Notes: a model not told the origin generated them from the letters alone. 64,000 nucleotides of DNA from Cynocephalus volans (GCF_027409185.1 NC_084467.1:83026501-83090500), one strand, 5' to 3'; counted from the first letter of the stretch, positions 33,542 through 48,170 are shown. Made by a program: numbers and translations.

Positions 33542-33999
33542 TTGTATGCCTTCAAATAAATTGCAGATCCTGTTTTCTCATTTGCATCCCCTGCTAAGGC
33601 AGGGAATATTTGGATGCCTCTCCTCATTTTGTGTTTTTTCTCTTATTGTCTATTCTTTCCAAGGGTGAATTCAGCTTCCTTAACAGCTAACTGCATTACT
33701 TCCCAAGGCATTACTGTTGATGCAAAATCTTTTAGTTAACACCAAGGAGGAAGAAGAGTCCCTGAAGCTTATCTGCACCTACCACACCTGTTGAACTGCT
33801 CCAGCTGCTTTAGTCAACAGAACCAGACAAAGAAGAAAGCAAACCAAAAATCCACCCAACGCTCTATTTCAAACAGTTGTTTGATTGATGTGTAATGTCT
33901 GATTCAGCTGATCAATCCAGTGATAACAGTGACACTGATTTGATCTTGTAGACAAAGCCTAAAACTTCACTGACGCTTCAGGTGTTGGAACTATTAAGA

Positions 34000-36900
34000 A
34001 CCTTAGATTAGTATCATGATCAAAATGCTACTCAGTAACAGATCCAAGCAGACTTTTTTTTATCTACACAAATTCACTCAGAATGAGGCAGCAGGAAGCC
34101 ATGGGGCAACGTGGATTAGAAGGTCTGACCTAGGCAAGAATGGACAAGACAGTCTGGGTGGAAGGGTGACTTCCTGGGCTATCCCACTGAGCTCCAGACT
34201 GCAAATCCTGGCAGGGGTGGAGGGTGGGAAAGGTCCCAACTGGACTCCAGCAGCCCTTTTCCTTTCTTGAAAACACAAACAGACTGAGAGCTCTGCACAT
34301 ACTGCTACATGATACACAACATCCTGTGGCTGAGTAAATGGAGATACTCAGCCAGCTAAGTCCTTGATAACACTTAAAATTTAACTTTTCAAGGCAAACC
34401 GATATTCCAGGAAGCAGAGATTCTACGCCAATGATGTCCAGGTATGGACATGACTAATTCTCTTTTATGAAACAGAAACATATCTGTACTTTTAAGACAC
34501 AACAATATTGTTACAGAAATGCAATTTTGAGCATATGTCTAGGAAAAACACACATTAACTCTTCGATAACAAATGGAGTCTTCTTTTTCCTTATTGGCCA
34601 GATGAACAAATTAAAAAAAAAGTTTACAATAAAATAATTGAAATTAAAAAAAAAAAAGTTTACAATGTAAGAAATTTGTTCAGATGTATTTTTCCTAATT
34701 ATTCATAAACCAGAAAGTAAATTATAGTACTGGATTAGTTAAATTACCAAAGCGCTTTTTGCAAAGCATTAATCTAAGAGGAGAAAATTCAACTTTGAAG
34801 TAAATAAAACATACTATTCTCCACTCTCTGCCCCTTGCAGATGCGGGGAGATGGACTGTGAGGCCTTCACAGCCGAGGAACTAGAAGGACTTCCCTGAGT
34901 CCCCACAGAGCTGCTCAGGGCCCCGTCTTGTATCTGTCTGGCTGTTCTGGGGAGGTTGGAAGGCAAACTAAAATGGTTTTCTGTTGCTGAAATGAGCCCT
35001 CAGAACTATTAACTGCAGGCCTCTGGAGCTGGCTCAGCTCAGCTTCATGTCTCTGTGACCAGTATCACCACTGCTTTGCCTGGTAGGGAAACTATTCTTC
35101 ACTGCCTCCATGAATCTGTGGGGGACTTAGGTCTCTGGCCCATATTTCTAGATTTGAAGTTGCATGGATTCACCATTCCTGCTTTTTAAAGAAAATTTCA
35201 TTTCTGTAGCTCCAGTACCAGGCATAGAATTGTCTCACAACAAATGTTTGTTGAGCTGAGCTGAATAAACTAGAATCCAAGGGAAAATATAATTGTTCTT
35301 TACAGTAATATCTCTATCAACGAAGATGTGCCTCTATTGTCTGTTTTACTGCCATAAGTGTACCTACCAGGACTAGAAATAACAGAGGAGGTAGGGGCAG
35401 AGGGTTCTCTGTGACCATACCCTTCCAGGACACTCCCTCCCTCCCTCCCTCTCTCTCCTCCAGATGGGAAGGACTGCACTGCTCTGGCTCACTCAAGGGG
35501 CTGGGGTGTTTCCATAATTTGTCTGTTTTGTTCTCTGCGGTGCTTAGCATAGTGACTGGTACATTGCAGGGGTTCAGTGGATTTCTGTGCGATGAATGAA
35601 TAGACAGATGGCTACTTACCCATGGGATGGAAGGGCCTCACATACCCGCAGCCTGGGCAATGCCCTCCGTGATCCTGGACACACATGCGTGGAGGCTCAG
35701 ACCTTCAGCCTTCCACCCCTAGGCCATCCCAGAGCCTGGGGCCAACTCTGTCCTGGTTTGGCTGCTGCTCCTCAGACAGTTGTCAACCTCTGTCCTTTCT
35801 CGACCAGCTTTATTATCATGAGTTATAACAACAAGAAGTTAGTTCTGTGCTGCTCTAAATCTTCTATTTTGCAAACCGAGCATGCATTCAGTATTCTTCA
35901 CTACTTCCTTGGAATTCATGCTTCCTGGATTTTAGCCCATTGTTAGGGCCCTCTTCTTCACTTTCCTAAAAAACCTTTAATATATTTCACAATGAGTTGG
36001 GAGAGCGCTGCTTTTGCCAGGAATGAGCAGAAGAGAGTCCTTGCATGCTAGCTATGCCTCTTTAATCAGTGACCTACAGGAATACGTGCAGTCCTTCCCA
36101 CCCCAGCCCGCCCCTTGCCATATATGCATTCTATTCCCCATCACATTGTTGATTTCAGCATCATGCTGGTCATTTACGTGTTTGCCCTTAGATTCATGAC
36201 TGGCCCCTCTCTGTCCGGCCCTTGACGCAGGGAAGTACATTTCCTAGGCTCCTTGCCCTCCAACTTCAGGTGAGTTCAGTCACTGGGGGGAGCTGGCAGG
36301 AACTGGAGGGTGATGGGAAGGAAGAAGCGAGGGCATTTCTCCCCATGCCCGGCCTGCGCTCTAGTCAGCATGTGCACTGTTGGCTGTGCCTCCTCCTCAG
36401 ACCCAGCTAGGCAGTCCTAGCCTTGGGATGTGGTAGCACCACCTCTTCCTGCTGTACGCCTGTCCCTAGGGATGGTGGCAGATGTCAGCTCTTGTTCCTG
36501 TGGAGACTGTCTCACTGCATCCTCTCTGGTTTCTCAGCTCTTCCATTTCCTTTGTAACCAGGTCCCTGTATCAAATCCACTCTGTTGGAGAAACCTAGAC
36601 TGGTTTCCGCTGACTTCATGTGAGCCCCTCTCTTTCCTTTTCACTGCCTTGTGGAACGAAGCACCCTCACAAGATACTGTGATAATCAGTTGTTAGTGGA
36701 AGATTTCTAAAATCTTGGAATGGCTGGTAAGTTACAAGTAAGTACATATGTCGTTAATTAGCATCCATCCAAATACTCTCTGCATGCTGAAGAATGTTTA
36801 CTTTCTATTCCATTTGGAGCAACCATTTGAGAGATCCTTGGTTGAAGAGACTGGAGCACTCCCGAGGCAATTGTTGTGCTCACCTTCCAAACTCAGAGGC

Positions 36901-37060
36901 AGCTGGGGTAGCTGACATGTCATTCACTCTGCCGGGCCACCGTGCACCTGTGCCAAAGTCCTTTGTCCCCTCACCTTTGGATGCCATGTGAATGAAAAAC
37001 TAGAGTCAGGGTAGATATCCCAAGGGACCTGGCAGATGACTTGGGACTGCAGGTTTGGGT
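34000..37060. other. Intergenic sequence, no gene seen
   Basis: Mostly unique sequence with an L2-like 3' end near 35205-35275 and 35520-35605. No supported ORF. Confidence 0.45.
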
Positions 37061-37064
37061 CGAT

Positions 37065-37171
37065 AAGGCTCAGTGGGAAGGGCGTGGCCTTTGGAGCCAG
37101 ACACACCCAGGTTCTAATCCCAGCTTTGCATCTCCTGAGCTATGTAGGTTTGGTAAAATTATTCAATGTCT

Positions 37172-37176
<5 letters not shown>
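37065..37176 (+). mobile_element. MIR SINE with (TC)n tail
   Basis: TTTGGAGCCAGACACACCCA and GGTTCTAATCCCAGCTTTGC are sense MIR. It runs into the microsatellite that follows. Confidence 0.7.

Positions 37177-37215
<39 letters not shown>
37177..37215. repeat. (TC)n microsatellite
   Basis: About 19 perfect TC dinucleotides. Confidence 0.95.
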
Positions 37216-37219
<4 letters not shown>

Positions 37220-38299
37220 CCCCTAACTTCAAGTAGTGAGAAGAAAGCCTGTTCTGTGGGTTTGTACAAATTGCAGATGATGGATACTTGTCATCTCATA
37301 GGGATCTCTGTAGATTAAAACAGCTATTATTAGCAATAGGTAATTGTCTAGGATAATCTTGAATATGAAAAGTTGGTGAGTCAGTTCTTTGTTATAGGAA
37401 GTGTGGCTTTGGCAGACAGTTCCTAGCTCTGTGCTAAATTCTTAAAGAAACCCAAGAGGACAGAATGCTAAGTTTGCTTTGTAAAATAAATTATTACTAG
37501 TTCCTTCTGCTCAATTATGTACTGGTAGCATTTGTAAACAATTAATACTCACATTATTTTTTTCAAAGATAGTGTTGCAAAATAGTTCTTTTTTTCTCTT
37601 TACATAGTCCATTTCATTAAATTTCAGCAATTCTAAATCAGCATATCATCTAATAGACTACATATGAAAAGTGTTTGCTATTAATTCAAAGATTGTATGG
37701 CCTATTAATTAGGTAAATATTTATTTACAAAGTCACATTACTCTATCCAGTAATTAAAAGAAGTGGGTGAATATGTATCTCTATCTTGTTTTTTAGCAAA
37801 AGCAATCTGTCCTATATTGCTTTCTCTTCTCTGTTGACCAAATTTAAACAGTGTATATGAAAGCGTTTTGTATACTATGTGCTACTGAAAAAAATGCTTT
37901 TTAATTAGTCATCTGGGACCAGTGAAATAAGATAATAATACATTAAATTTTAATAGTCTCAAGATTGGCCCAATAGCTATATTGGTTATGACACTCTGTC
38001 TTTAAATTAAATTTTAATTTTAAAAATAATGAATACATGCTTATTGTGTAATCTTCAATAAGCAGAAGAATGTATAGAAAAAATGAAACTGTCCCCTTCA
38101 CCCTTCACAAATTCTACTGTCCTCTCTAAAAAGCTGTTAACAGTTTGATGTCTACCCTTCAGAGCTTTTTCTATGTATAACATACATAAGGGACCGATGC
38201 AGGTATTTATTTTTGTATAGTACATAAATGGGATTGTACAAGATGTATTCTGCAGGTAATTTTTTGTCTTTTTTTACAGTATTTCTTGAAGACCTACAC

Positions 38300-38490
38300 A
38301 TTGATTGTTATTCCCTCTTTTAAAAAACTATTTATTTATTTATTGTAACATAAAACATATTTGATTGTATGTATCTGTGCGGTACAGAGTTGAATATCAA
38401 TATCTGTGTGCAGTATGTGATGCTCAATTCAGTATAATTAGTGCATTTAACAATATACAAAGTATAGAATGGAATCATTTTTTGTGTCCC
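38300..38490 (-). mobile_element. L1 3'-end fragment
   Basis: ATTTATTTATTTATTGTAAC followed by GTACAGAGTTGAATATCAAT resembles the antisense L1 3' UTR of older mammalian L1s. The boundaries are uncertain. Confidence 0.45.
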
Positions 38491-39319
38491 TTTACCTTGT
38501 TTTTTTTTTAAAGAAACCTAAGAGGCCCCCTGCTGTAGGGTCAAAGTGGCTCCTCCCAGGCAGTTAGAGCCCTGTGTACTGAGATCAGGGCTGGTGAGCC
38601 TAGGTAACTGCCAAGGCTCTGAGACACCTTGGGCTTTACGGTCAATAGGTGGTATTAGGGTGTGGACATCAGAGCTTTACATCTGGCTTTAAGTTAGGGC
38701 GGTTGCGTCAGAGAAAAAGAGCTGCCTCCTAGGAAGACCCAGTGAGCTTTGTGGCCCCAGCCAGTGTTTAGAAATGTAAAACCTCTCTCCTTTACCCTCA
38801 CACAGTATGAAAGGTAAACTCATGCTCTATAATGTCTATGAAGAACCCAAAGCCCGCTCCCACCTATTTCCAGATATGCTCAGAAAAAAACCAGAACCTA
38901 AGATCTTTTAAGGAACACAATAACTTTGTTTCTCCTAAAAAGTTAGTTTCCTTAATTAGTTTTCTGTTTTTATTTGTTTGCCTATTTACACATGCTTGAT
39001 TGCTTAGTGTTTGAAAGTAGAATAAAAAAATGAAGAGACTGGGAATGTTTAACTTGGCATAGCCCTGAGCTCAGACCTAGTAACTATTGGATGGTGTTGA
39101 TAGGAATACAGGTCCTGAATGTATGACCTTAAGGGAGTAGACAGACGTTTTTCATTATGAGACGTAGGCTAAATTTGGCTTGACCAAACTCTGAGCTGGA
39201 GGGCACATTACTAAGGCAGTGTTTTTGAGTTGAGCTCCCTTGGAAGGGACTAATTCATGCTGTTTGAAGAATGGGTAAACTACACTGTTAGCTTAATTTT
39301 ATTTAATAATTCTGTTAAA

Positions 39320-39575
39320 CGTTTTTTAAAGCATGTATTTGTACACATTTGTGGGGTACAGTGTGTTGTTTCATACAAGCATGTACTGCACATTGACTCT
39401 CTCAAGGTAGACAGCATAGCTTTGCACCCGGTGGTCCACCACTCCTCCCACTTCCCGCCCTCCCCTCCCTGCCTCTGGTAACCATTATTCTACTCTCAAC
39501 TTCTATGAGAACCACTTTTTCTTTGATTCTATGCATGACTGAGATCATGCGGCATTTGTAACTCTGTTAAATGTT
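39320..39575 (-). mobile_element. L1 3' UTR fragment
   Basis: TTTGTACACATTTGTGGGGT, CCTCTGGTAACCATTATTCT and TCTACTCTCAACTTCTATGA are the antisense 3' end of a primate/mammal L1 of the L1MA/L1P type. Confidence 0.75.
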
Positions 39576-40429
39576 TTAGCCATTGCTTTTACTCAAAAGG
39601 GAAAAGCCAGTGACAATTCACATTATGGTCTTTTAAAAAGTAAAAAGTAAAGTAAAACATCCAAGTAAATGGATGGGAAGTGTGAGGAAGGAAGAATCCT
39701 GCATCCCTAAAGGCCCTACCAAGTATTGATTTGCATAGATTTGAAAAGCGTGGTGTGGTTATGGTCTGGAGCACAGCTTTATGGGTGAGCAATCACAGTC
39801 CAAAGACTGAAATACATTGAGACTGAGGCGTGAAACTTCAGCCCTCATCAGACAGCGGGACTTTGGCTATGGAAAGTGGTCGAGGGAATTGTTCTGCAGC
39901 TACAGGGAGCCTTTCTCCATTCCTGCCCTTTATAGAGAGGGGAGAGGAGTGGGCCGTAGGTGTGGGAGTTTGCTGGCTGGTCAGATGCAAATTGATAGTC
40001 GGCCCAGAGATAAAGTACTTCTGACTCTTTAACAGTAGTTCCAGCAAGCAACATATAGGGAGATTGGTCCTAAAGCAGCTGCAAATGAGAATATGAGAGC
40101 CCACGTGAAATGGTCCTTATTACAGTAGATGCCATTAGGATACCTCTCTTTTCAACTTTTCTTCCTGGTCTTCAGGTTTTGTAAATTAGCCTTTAAATAG
40201 TGTGTGTGGTTACCTGTTTACTCTCATGTGCCTGTGCTCAAAGTGGAATTAGACCAGACATCTCTCAATTAAGCCTTTTAGTTCTTCAGTCCGCTTGCCG
40301 AGCACTTCCCGTTCTCCTTACCCTGCTCCATTTTAATTTCATTATTTTTATTTTAAATAATACTTACCTCCTTCCAAAATATTACATAGCTCTTTTTAAA
40401 AGAAATTATGTTGATTGATTGTGTCTTCC

Positions 40430-40580
40430 CTGCCTACCTCCTAGACTGTAATTTCCTTAAGAGCAGATATTTTTCTTTGTATGTTTTATTCACTGACGTA
40501 TGTCCCCAGCACTTGGAACGGGGCTTGAAATATAGCAGATGCTCAACAAATATTTGTTGGATGCATGAATGAATAAACAA
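40430..40580 (+). mobile_element. L2 LINE 3' end
   Basis: Ends in GATGCTCAACAAATATTTGT followed by TGGATGCATGAATGAATAAA, the standard L2 3' terminus. Confidence 0.8.
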
Positions 40581-42438
40581 CAATCCTGGTTTTATATATA
40601 TATTTTTACATCAAAAGACTGATAATAAGAGACATAGTTTCAAAAAATTTTACAAGCTATCTTTGGATAAGTAAAAATTCAGCTCAGTGTCTTCCCCCTT
40701 TATATACTTATAGTCCATCCAGCTGTCCAAAGTATGGGGCTGTTGTCAGCTAACTGGACTTGCAGATTCCAAATCGGGCATCTTAGCCAGACTGGAATGT
40801 GACTTGTGTTCACTGCTGAAGATTGTACTGAAAAGTAGTGGGATTCAGTAACACAGAGGGCTCTCGACAGGAGGAATACAATGGCTGAACTTAGTGAACT
40901 CGCCCCTTGAGAAGTCTTTTAGACCCGGAAACAATTCATTCAGGTGCTTCATTATGTGAACGAACTCCATGCTTAAACTAATAAAAGACTGCTGTCTCCA
41001 GCCATAAATCCAATTAATGTGCCAGGATGGAAAGATGCAACTCTTAGGCAGACTAGATACTCAAACCAAGCTCACTAGTGTGGTTTCTCCCATTGAAAAG
41101 CTGCACAGCTCAGTGATGCTGGAATCAGAACCAGGGAACACAGTTCTAGGATTCAAATGTTGGAGCACCCAGGCTCGGACAGCTGGATGTGTCCTTCTCA
41201 ACTGCTGGGACCTCTATGCCCTCACTGGTCTGAGGAAGGTGTTCTGGGACAGCTACCTCCACTCAGGACACCCTCTAACCTCTTGGGATGGCGCGAATGG
41301 CCAAAGTTTCTTTCTGTAACTTCCCCTTTTCTGGGTTTCTGTGGGTGACGAACATAATCCTCCATGAAATTTATTAATATCTCAGTCAAGTCTAGCTCTG
41401 GCCCGGGAATCATTCTCTCACTAACTCTTACATTAGACATGCAGACAGTTAACAAATATTTCTTGAGTGTCAGTCCAAGTTAAACAATACAAGTGGCTCT
41501 TCTCTGACCCACTGGGTGATCTGACTTTATAGTGTAAATCCTCCGAGGGTACCCATGTCTCCCTTTCCCAGATGTTTGGATTACCCTTCTTGCTCCCCCA
41601 TCCACCGTCTTTGCATCTCAAGCAACCTCCTCAGACTGAGGGATTTGCTCTGAAGCAGCTTCTCCCGCAGAGAGAAAAGTGAAGTGACTCTGAGCCCGAC
41701 GTTCTGACCCCTGGCCATTTGTTTCTTCCTACAAATTGGTAAGTTGCCTTTTGAATATGTAAGGCCATCTCTAGGGACCTTGAACGCTGGGGTAATGACA
41801 GGTGTGGGAAAGTCGCTATAAGATGAGAGAGATGTGGCTGAAGCCATGCTCGCAGTGCGTCTCTGTGAGGGCTCCCCACCTTCCCCAGCACCACAGCCTC
41901 TGTCGTGTGAGGTCTCTGGCCTTCAGAACCTCTCGGCCCTTTGAGCAGTGGATCCACCCTGTAGCTTTCATTGCTCTGCCTGGGTTTGGGGGCCGAACCC
42001 ATGATGTAGATACTTCTGGGAGGTGAAAAGATGAATTAGCAAGAGGCCAGAGAGATTGATGGAAAGTCAATTGAATGGAAGTCCTCATACTCTTGAGAAA
42101 TGTGTCCCTAAGATCTCAGCCAGGAAAAGTATAAGCCCATGTTCTGAACCTGAGAAGCAGAGGACCCCCGGTCAGAGGCTCCTCCAAGGGCAGAACCAGT
42201 GTGGAAGAGCCACCGTTATACTCAGGACAACAGGGCCACTGAGGAGTGTTTAGAACAAGGTTTGGTGGTGCAGACACATTTGCACATTCAATATATTAAT
42301 TAAAATAAATTCAATTACATTAGCTATGCTTTGCATGATTTGCTTATTAAAACCAGAAAATGAATAATATGTTTTAGAAATGTTTTCAGTAAGTTTTGAA
42401 ATAACAAAGGATTTCTTCGTATAATTCAGTTTATAATT

Positions 42439-42781
42439 CAGGGTTGTCCAACAGAAATATAATGTGAGCCACAAATGCGATTTCAAATTTTCAAGTAGCC
42501 ACATTTAAAAAAATAAAAAGGAACAGGTGAAATTAATTTTCAGTATGTTTTATTTAATCAAGTTTGGTATGTACCAAACATCATCATTCCAATATGATAT
42601 CAATATACAAATTATTAATGAGATATTTTACATCCTGGTTTTTGTTTTTGCTTTTTTTTTATACTAAATCTTTAAAATTCAGTGTATAATTTATACCTAC
42701 AGAATATCTCAATTGCACTAGCTGAGTTTCAAGTTCTCAATAGCCACATGTTGCTAGTGGCTGTTGTATACAACAGTGCAG
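42439..42781 (+). mobile_element. Non-autonomous hAT-like DNA transposon (copy 2)
   Basis: Begins CAGGGTTGTCCAACAG, ends CAACAGTGCAG. It shares with the 15.1-kb copy the blocks GGAACAGGTGAAATTAATTT and AATAGCCACATG. Same orientation as copy 1. Confidence 0.7.
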
Positions 42782-43019
42782 TTGTAAGACTTTTCATACC
42801 AAAAGCTTTCTGATTAGTTGAAATCCTACTGTTTTGAATTCTGACTCAAGGAACTCATTATTAATTCAACTTGGCCTGAGGGTCCTTGTGTATGGATGGC
42901 AAAGCTCATGTTAATGTGATGATGATCTAACTCTACTTTCCTCCCTGGGATATTCCTTCTTCCACTCTATTTTGCATGTGCAGTCAGAATGATCCCTTCA
43001 AAGTCTAAGTCAGATACCA

Positions 43020-43615
43020 TTACTTCTCTGCTCAAAATCTTTCCATGGCTTCCCAGACCAGTCCTTACTGTGGCCTACAAGGCCCTAGACAATCTGGCTT
43101 ATCTGATGAGAAGTGACATCTCTGGTATCATTTCCGACAATTCTTTCCTTCCTTTGCTCTGCTCACTCATCTTGGCCACATGACCTTGATGATGCTGGTC
43201 CTTGACCCTGCCAAGCACACTTTGCCCCAGGGACTGTGCATTTGCTTCTCCTCTTCTGCCTGAAGTTCTCTCCCCAACATCTTCCCATGGTTTACCCTGT
43301 ACTTCCTGCACAATGTCACTTCTCAGAGAGGCCTTCCTTGGCCACTCTATATAAAATAGCCCTTAAAGAGTCTCCTCTAAAGACCCCCTTCTCGTCTCCC
43401 TGTACCCTTACTCTCTTCTTACCAGCTGTATTGGTTTTCATAGCACTTGCTTGTTTATTAGTTTTTTCTGACTTCTCCAGCCCTATCTCACTAGAATGTG
43501 AGCTCCATGAGTGCAGAGACTTCCTCTGTTTCTTTTGGAGGCCCTGGAGACCCAGCAGCAATAGTATCTGGCACATGATAGGTGCTCAACAAATATTGGT
43601 AAATGAAAGAATAAA
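43020..43615 (+). mobile_element. L2 LINE 3' region
   Basis: A long recognisable L2 segment: ATGGCTTCCCAGACCAGTCC, CTGTGCATTTGCTTCTCCTC, then GATAGGTGCTCAACAAATAT and a GAATGAA-type end. The frame at 43236-43673 lies in it and is not a host gene. Confidence 0.85.
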
Positions 43616-43619
43616 TAAA

Positions 43620-46125
43620 AGAATGAATCTAATGTTGGTAAGAAATGCTTATGGGAATTGCAGGCTCTCATAACAATGACAGATTCATATTTAAGGTCTT
43701 TATTTGAGCTTAGTCCTAGGACCGAGTGTTTTCCCTCGTGGTAAATAATACCTCTGAGCAGAAACGCAATGGCCACTAATTCAGTTCACTCGTCCCTGCT
43801 TGGGGTCGCTCCCTGACTTCCTTACTGCCCTTCTTATTAGTGCAATCATCATCACCCCCATTGCAGGCCCAGATTAGACATCCTTTGATAATTAGACGAT
43901 GAATTGATAATCGTCTAACAATCCTAAGTGTGTTTCTTTGCTAGTGGCTCCTGCTCGCAGCATCTCCGGCACCTCAAATTGCTTAAAACTAGATCAATAA
44001 CCTCTGTCAAGGAAGTCTTGTTCTGTGACTATCTGATTATTCTTCTCTTTATTAGTATTTACACATTCCCTTAGGAACTCAGGAAGGATCCCGTGCATTT
44101 GTTTTGTAAGTCATTGGAATCCATGCTAATTTCCCTGTCTGCGTTGGGCGCGCACAACTCGAGATGTTGTTAAGTAACCATTTGCTCTAAGTGGGGCCTT
44201 CTGAGTCAGACACAGCCATCAGCGGCTGCTGGGGGCCTCCCACGCTTCCCCACTACCTTTGTCCTGCTTCTGAGAAGGTCAGAATGAACTATTTCCTACT
44301 ACTCATAAGTGCTCTCTGGTAGTTCCCCTGTGAGGCTGGGAAGCATCTGCCCTGATGAATCCACACTTCCTGGGGGTCTCCCACGGGCCCTACAACACAC
44401 AGCTATGCAAAGGTCTCCCCTGTTATTCTCTGGCCCGTACGCTGCTTGTTTCTTTAATACCATGTATTGTAAGCTGTAATTACACATTTGTTTGTTTCTT
44501 TTCTTGTTTCTTACCCGTGTCCCTGACAAGACTGCAAACCATAAAGGCAACAGAACATGTACATATAGATATGTCTACAAGTAATATTAATTGAATGAAT
44601 GACTTAGTCTTTCAACAAACATTCTTAAACAAAAGCTACTAAATCAAAATAAAGCATGTTCACAAGTCACTGTTGTCAGTATCAATTTCAAAAGTCTACA
44701 CTGTTTTTGAAAGAGGTAATTGACTAATTCAATCCAGGAAGTAAGCATGTTAGTTCTTGAGAGGAAAGTTATTCTAACTAGGCAAACAATAGTTTGTGTT
44801 CTAGAATTTTATATTCATGTAGTATTGATTTATTAAGGTTTGTAAACTTTGCCAAGTATTACCCGGAGAGGGCAGGAGCAGTGCAGTTGCTGGCTTAACA
44901 AGATCCAGGAGTGTGAGTTAAAGTTGGATTAGAGCTCAATTAATGGACGATTCTACCTACCAGGTTAGGATACTAAACTCCATTTAATTCAGTTCCACAA
45001 ATATTTATGTGTGACTTACAGTACTCCAGGCAACCTAATATGAATTAAATAGGGCTTCTGTACTCAACAGACTCATAGTCTATCAAGAGAGAAAAACTTG
45101 ACACTTCAGACAAGCATAGAACGGTGGACACCATGACTCTGTCAATCAGAGGAGAGGTAGCTTGTTTCCCAGGTGTGCCGGGGAAGACTTCCCAGAGGAG
45201 ATGATGTGCGGGTCAGCCGCTGAAAAGCCCTACCCTCGGGCCTCAGCACCTGCTGTTCCCTCTCCTGAAAGAGACTCTGGCCCCAGATTTTCCAGACCAC
45301 TTCGGAACACCTCAGGTTACCTCCTTCATCGGTGCACATAGATGGCACATAACAGAAGCTCAGCACATATTGGCTGAATAGATAGACTAGATTGGGAATG
45401 AAGGTGGCTATTAGACAGACTGTCAAGGGAGAACTTGAGTCATTAGGAAGTTAAAATAACAGACACAGGGAGCTTGGTAGAAGTTACGGGGTCCATGAGG
45501 TTTCTTTATTAAGACAGACAGACTCAGCTAAGCCTCGATTTTACAGCATCAAACCATGCCTGACGCATAGTAGGCCCTCAATCCAAAGTAAATGGAAAAA
45601 CATTCTGTTTGCTCTTCCAGTTACTGTATATTGAGAAATTAATAAGCAGTACATCCTCGATGAATAATTTCTTTTCTTCAGAGATTTTACTAATTCATAT
45701 TGGTTTTACCACTGTTTGTGTACAACAGTGAGGCTTTGCTGGACTTAACTAAACCATCTATACCACAGATTCTTTTAATCTACTTTCTTGATGGTTTCCC
45801 TGGGGATTACAGTTAACATCTTAATTTGTTATGAAATAATTTGGATTAATAACAAATTATTTAATAGTATACAAAAACTTTGCTCCAACAGAGCTTCATT
45901 CCCTCCCCCTCCCTTATACTGTTTATTGTCACACAATTAAGTCTTTATATATTGTATGCCCATCGTACAGATTTGTAATTATTGTTTTATGCAGTCTTTT
46001 AAATCAGATAGGAGAAAAAAGAGTTATAAACAAAAAATACATTTATACTGTCTTTTATATTTACATGTACTTATTTTTTTACCAGTGCTCTTTATTTCTT
46101 CGTGTGTATTTCAGTTGTCATCTAG
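43620..46125. other. Intergenic sequence, no gene seen
   Basis: Unique-looking sequence of ordinary composition with a possible L2 end near 45200-45420. Nothing else is supported. Confidence 0.45.
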
Positions 46126-46129
46126 TGTC

Positions 46130-48110
46130 CTTTCACTTCAGGGAGTTTCACTTCAGAGTCCCTGAAGGACTCCCTTTAGAATTTTTTGTAGGGCAGGCTT
46201 GCTAGTGACAAATTCTCTCACTTTTTGTTTATTTAGGACTGTCTTAATTTCTCCTTCATTTTTGAAGGATATTTTGCCAGACATAAAATTCTCGATTGAC
46301 AGTCTTTCTTTCAGAACTTTGAATATATCATCTTGTTGCCTTCTGGCCTCCGTGGTTTCTGATAAAAACCTCATACATAATGAGTCATTTCTCTCATACT
46401 GTTTTCAAGATCCTCTGTCTTCAGCTTTGAGTAGTTTGATTATGATATATCTAGATATGAATCTGTTTTAATTTATCCTACTTGGAGTTTTGTTTTGTTT
46501 TAGCATCTTGGATGTGTAGATTCATGTTTTTCATCAAATTTGGGAAGTTTTCAGCCATTGCTTCTCCACACATTTTTCTCCTCTCCTTCTGGGACCCCCA
46601 TTATACATATTTTGGTAGGTTTGATGGTGTCCCACAGGTCACTGAGGCTCTGCTTATTTTTCTTCATTCTTTTCCTTTGTTTCTCTCAGACTGGATAGTC
46701 TCAATTGACCTACCTTAAAGTTCAATTCTGTCTTCTGCCTACTCAAATATGCTGTTGAACTCCTCTAGTAAATTTTTCATTTCAGTTATTGTACTTTTCA
46801 ACTCCAGAATTTCTATTTTTTAAAAAATAATTTCTATCTCTTTATTTGGTGAGACATTCTTCTTATATTTTCCTTTAATTCTTTAGAGATAGCTTTTTGT
46901 AGTTCTTTGAACATATTTAAAATAGCTGATTTAAAGCCTTTGTCTAGTAAGTCTAATATCTGGTTTCACAGGGACAGTTTCTATTGACTGATTTTTTTCT
47001 CTGTTAGTATGGACCATACTTTCTTGTTTCTTTGCATGTTTCATAATTTTTCAGATGTTCAAAAAAAAAAAAAACTGGACATTTAAAAGAATGTAACATG
47101 GCAACTTTGGAAATTAGATTCTCTCTCATCCCCAGGATTTGTTGTTGTTGCTAGTTTGTTTCTGAATTAATTCTGTAAAGTCTGTATTCTTTGTCATGTG
47201 TAGTTACTAAAGTCTCTGCTCAGTTAGCTTAGTGGTCAGCTAATGATTGGACTGAAATGTCATTAAATTCCTGGGATCAATAAGTCTCACAGTCTTTGGT
47301 GATGGGGTCTGTGTGAGTATTTGAGACATGCCTTCGACTTTCAGCCAGTTTCCAACCCTGCCTTAGCCTTTACTTTCTGCTGTGCAGAGCCTCATTGTCA
47401 ACCAGAGGTCAGGGTTTAGGGCCTTCTCAGGTTTTTCTTGAATATATGCATCAGCCTGGGTATTCATGTAGCCTTCTATATTACCAGGTATATATCAAAG
47501 CTTTTCAAAGTTCCCTATAGATATTTCATTTCCCAAATTTTCCTTTTAAGTATTTTAGTTAGCCGATTGTTTGACAAAACTTTTATATGCCACCTTAAAT
47601 AGTAATAATGTTTTCAACCAATGCCTCCAGGAAAAAGCTCTTTATACTAAGTATGTTCCAAGTCAGTTTGAAAAAAGACAGCTTTGTGAGTGGAATCTTC
47701 CAGGAACCACGAGACAGGTTGAATAATGACAGTTCTCTGGGAATGCGGCTTTGATGAAGCTTCAATCCTGTTCTTTCCCCTCCATTTGCTGCTGAGATGC
47801 TTATTTTCACTGTACTTGTGGGCTTTGGGGTTTCAAGGCTATTGTTGTGTTGGGGAGGAGAAAACAGGGATAGAGCAAGCTAAAGTGTCACAAATCTTGC
47901 TGCTCTTTTGAGATTCAGCCATTTTTCTTGAATAAACTCTCCTTGGATTGCTGCAAGCCTTTGGTTAATTTCCAGAGTTCTGAAAAAGTTGATTCTGACA
48001 GTTTTTACCAATGTTCTCACTGCCTTCATGGAGAAGATTTTCAGAGGTCCTTATTCTACCATTTTCACTGACCTCCCTCTACAGATTCTTTCAGTGGTCT
48101 TTATCTTTTC
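46130..48110. mobile_element. Old LINE-like dispersed repeat, about 2 kb
   Basis: Contains blocks that I know from a very common ancient mammalian repeat: TTTGAATATATCATCTTGTT, GGATGTGTAGATTCATGTTT, TGATGGTGTCCCACAGGTCA and AAACTGGACATTTAAAAGAA. I believe it is L1M-related, but the family is not certain. No open frame survives. Confidence 0.6.
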
Positions 48111-48170
48111 CCTAACATAAAACGTTATTTTCCAAACATTAAAAAGCCTAAAACCCCAAATAGTTTATGC

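Noticed and set aside
33388-33627. Cys-Val and Thr-His repeat frames
   Set aside because: Translation of (CA)n tracts.
43236-43673. 145-codon plus-strand frame with a hydrophobic part
   Set aside because: Falls wholly inside an L2 LINE 3' region.
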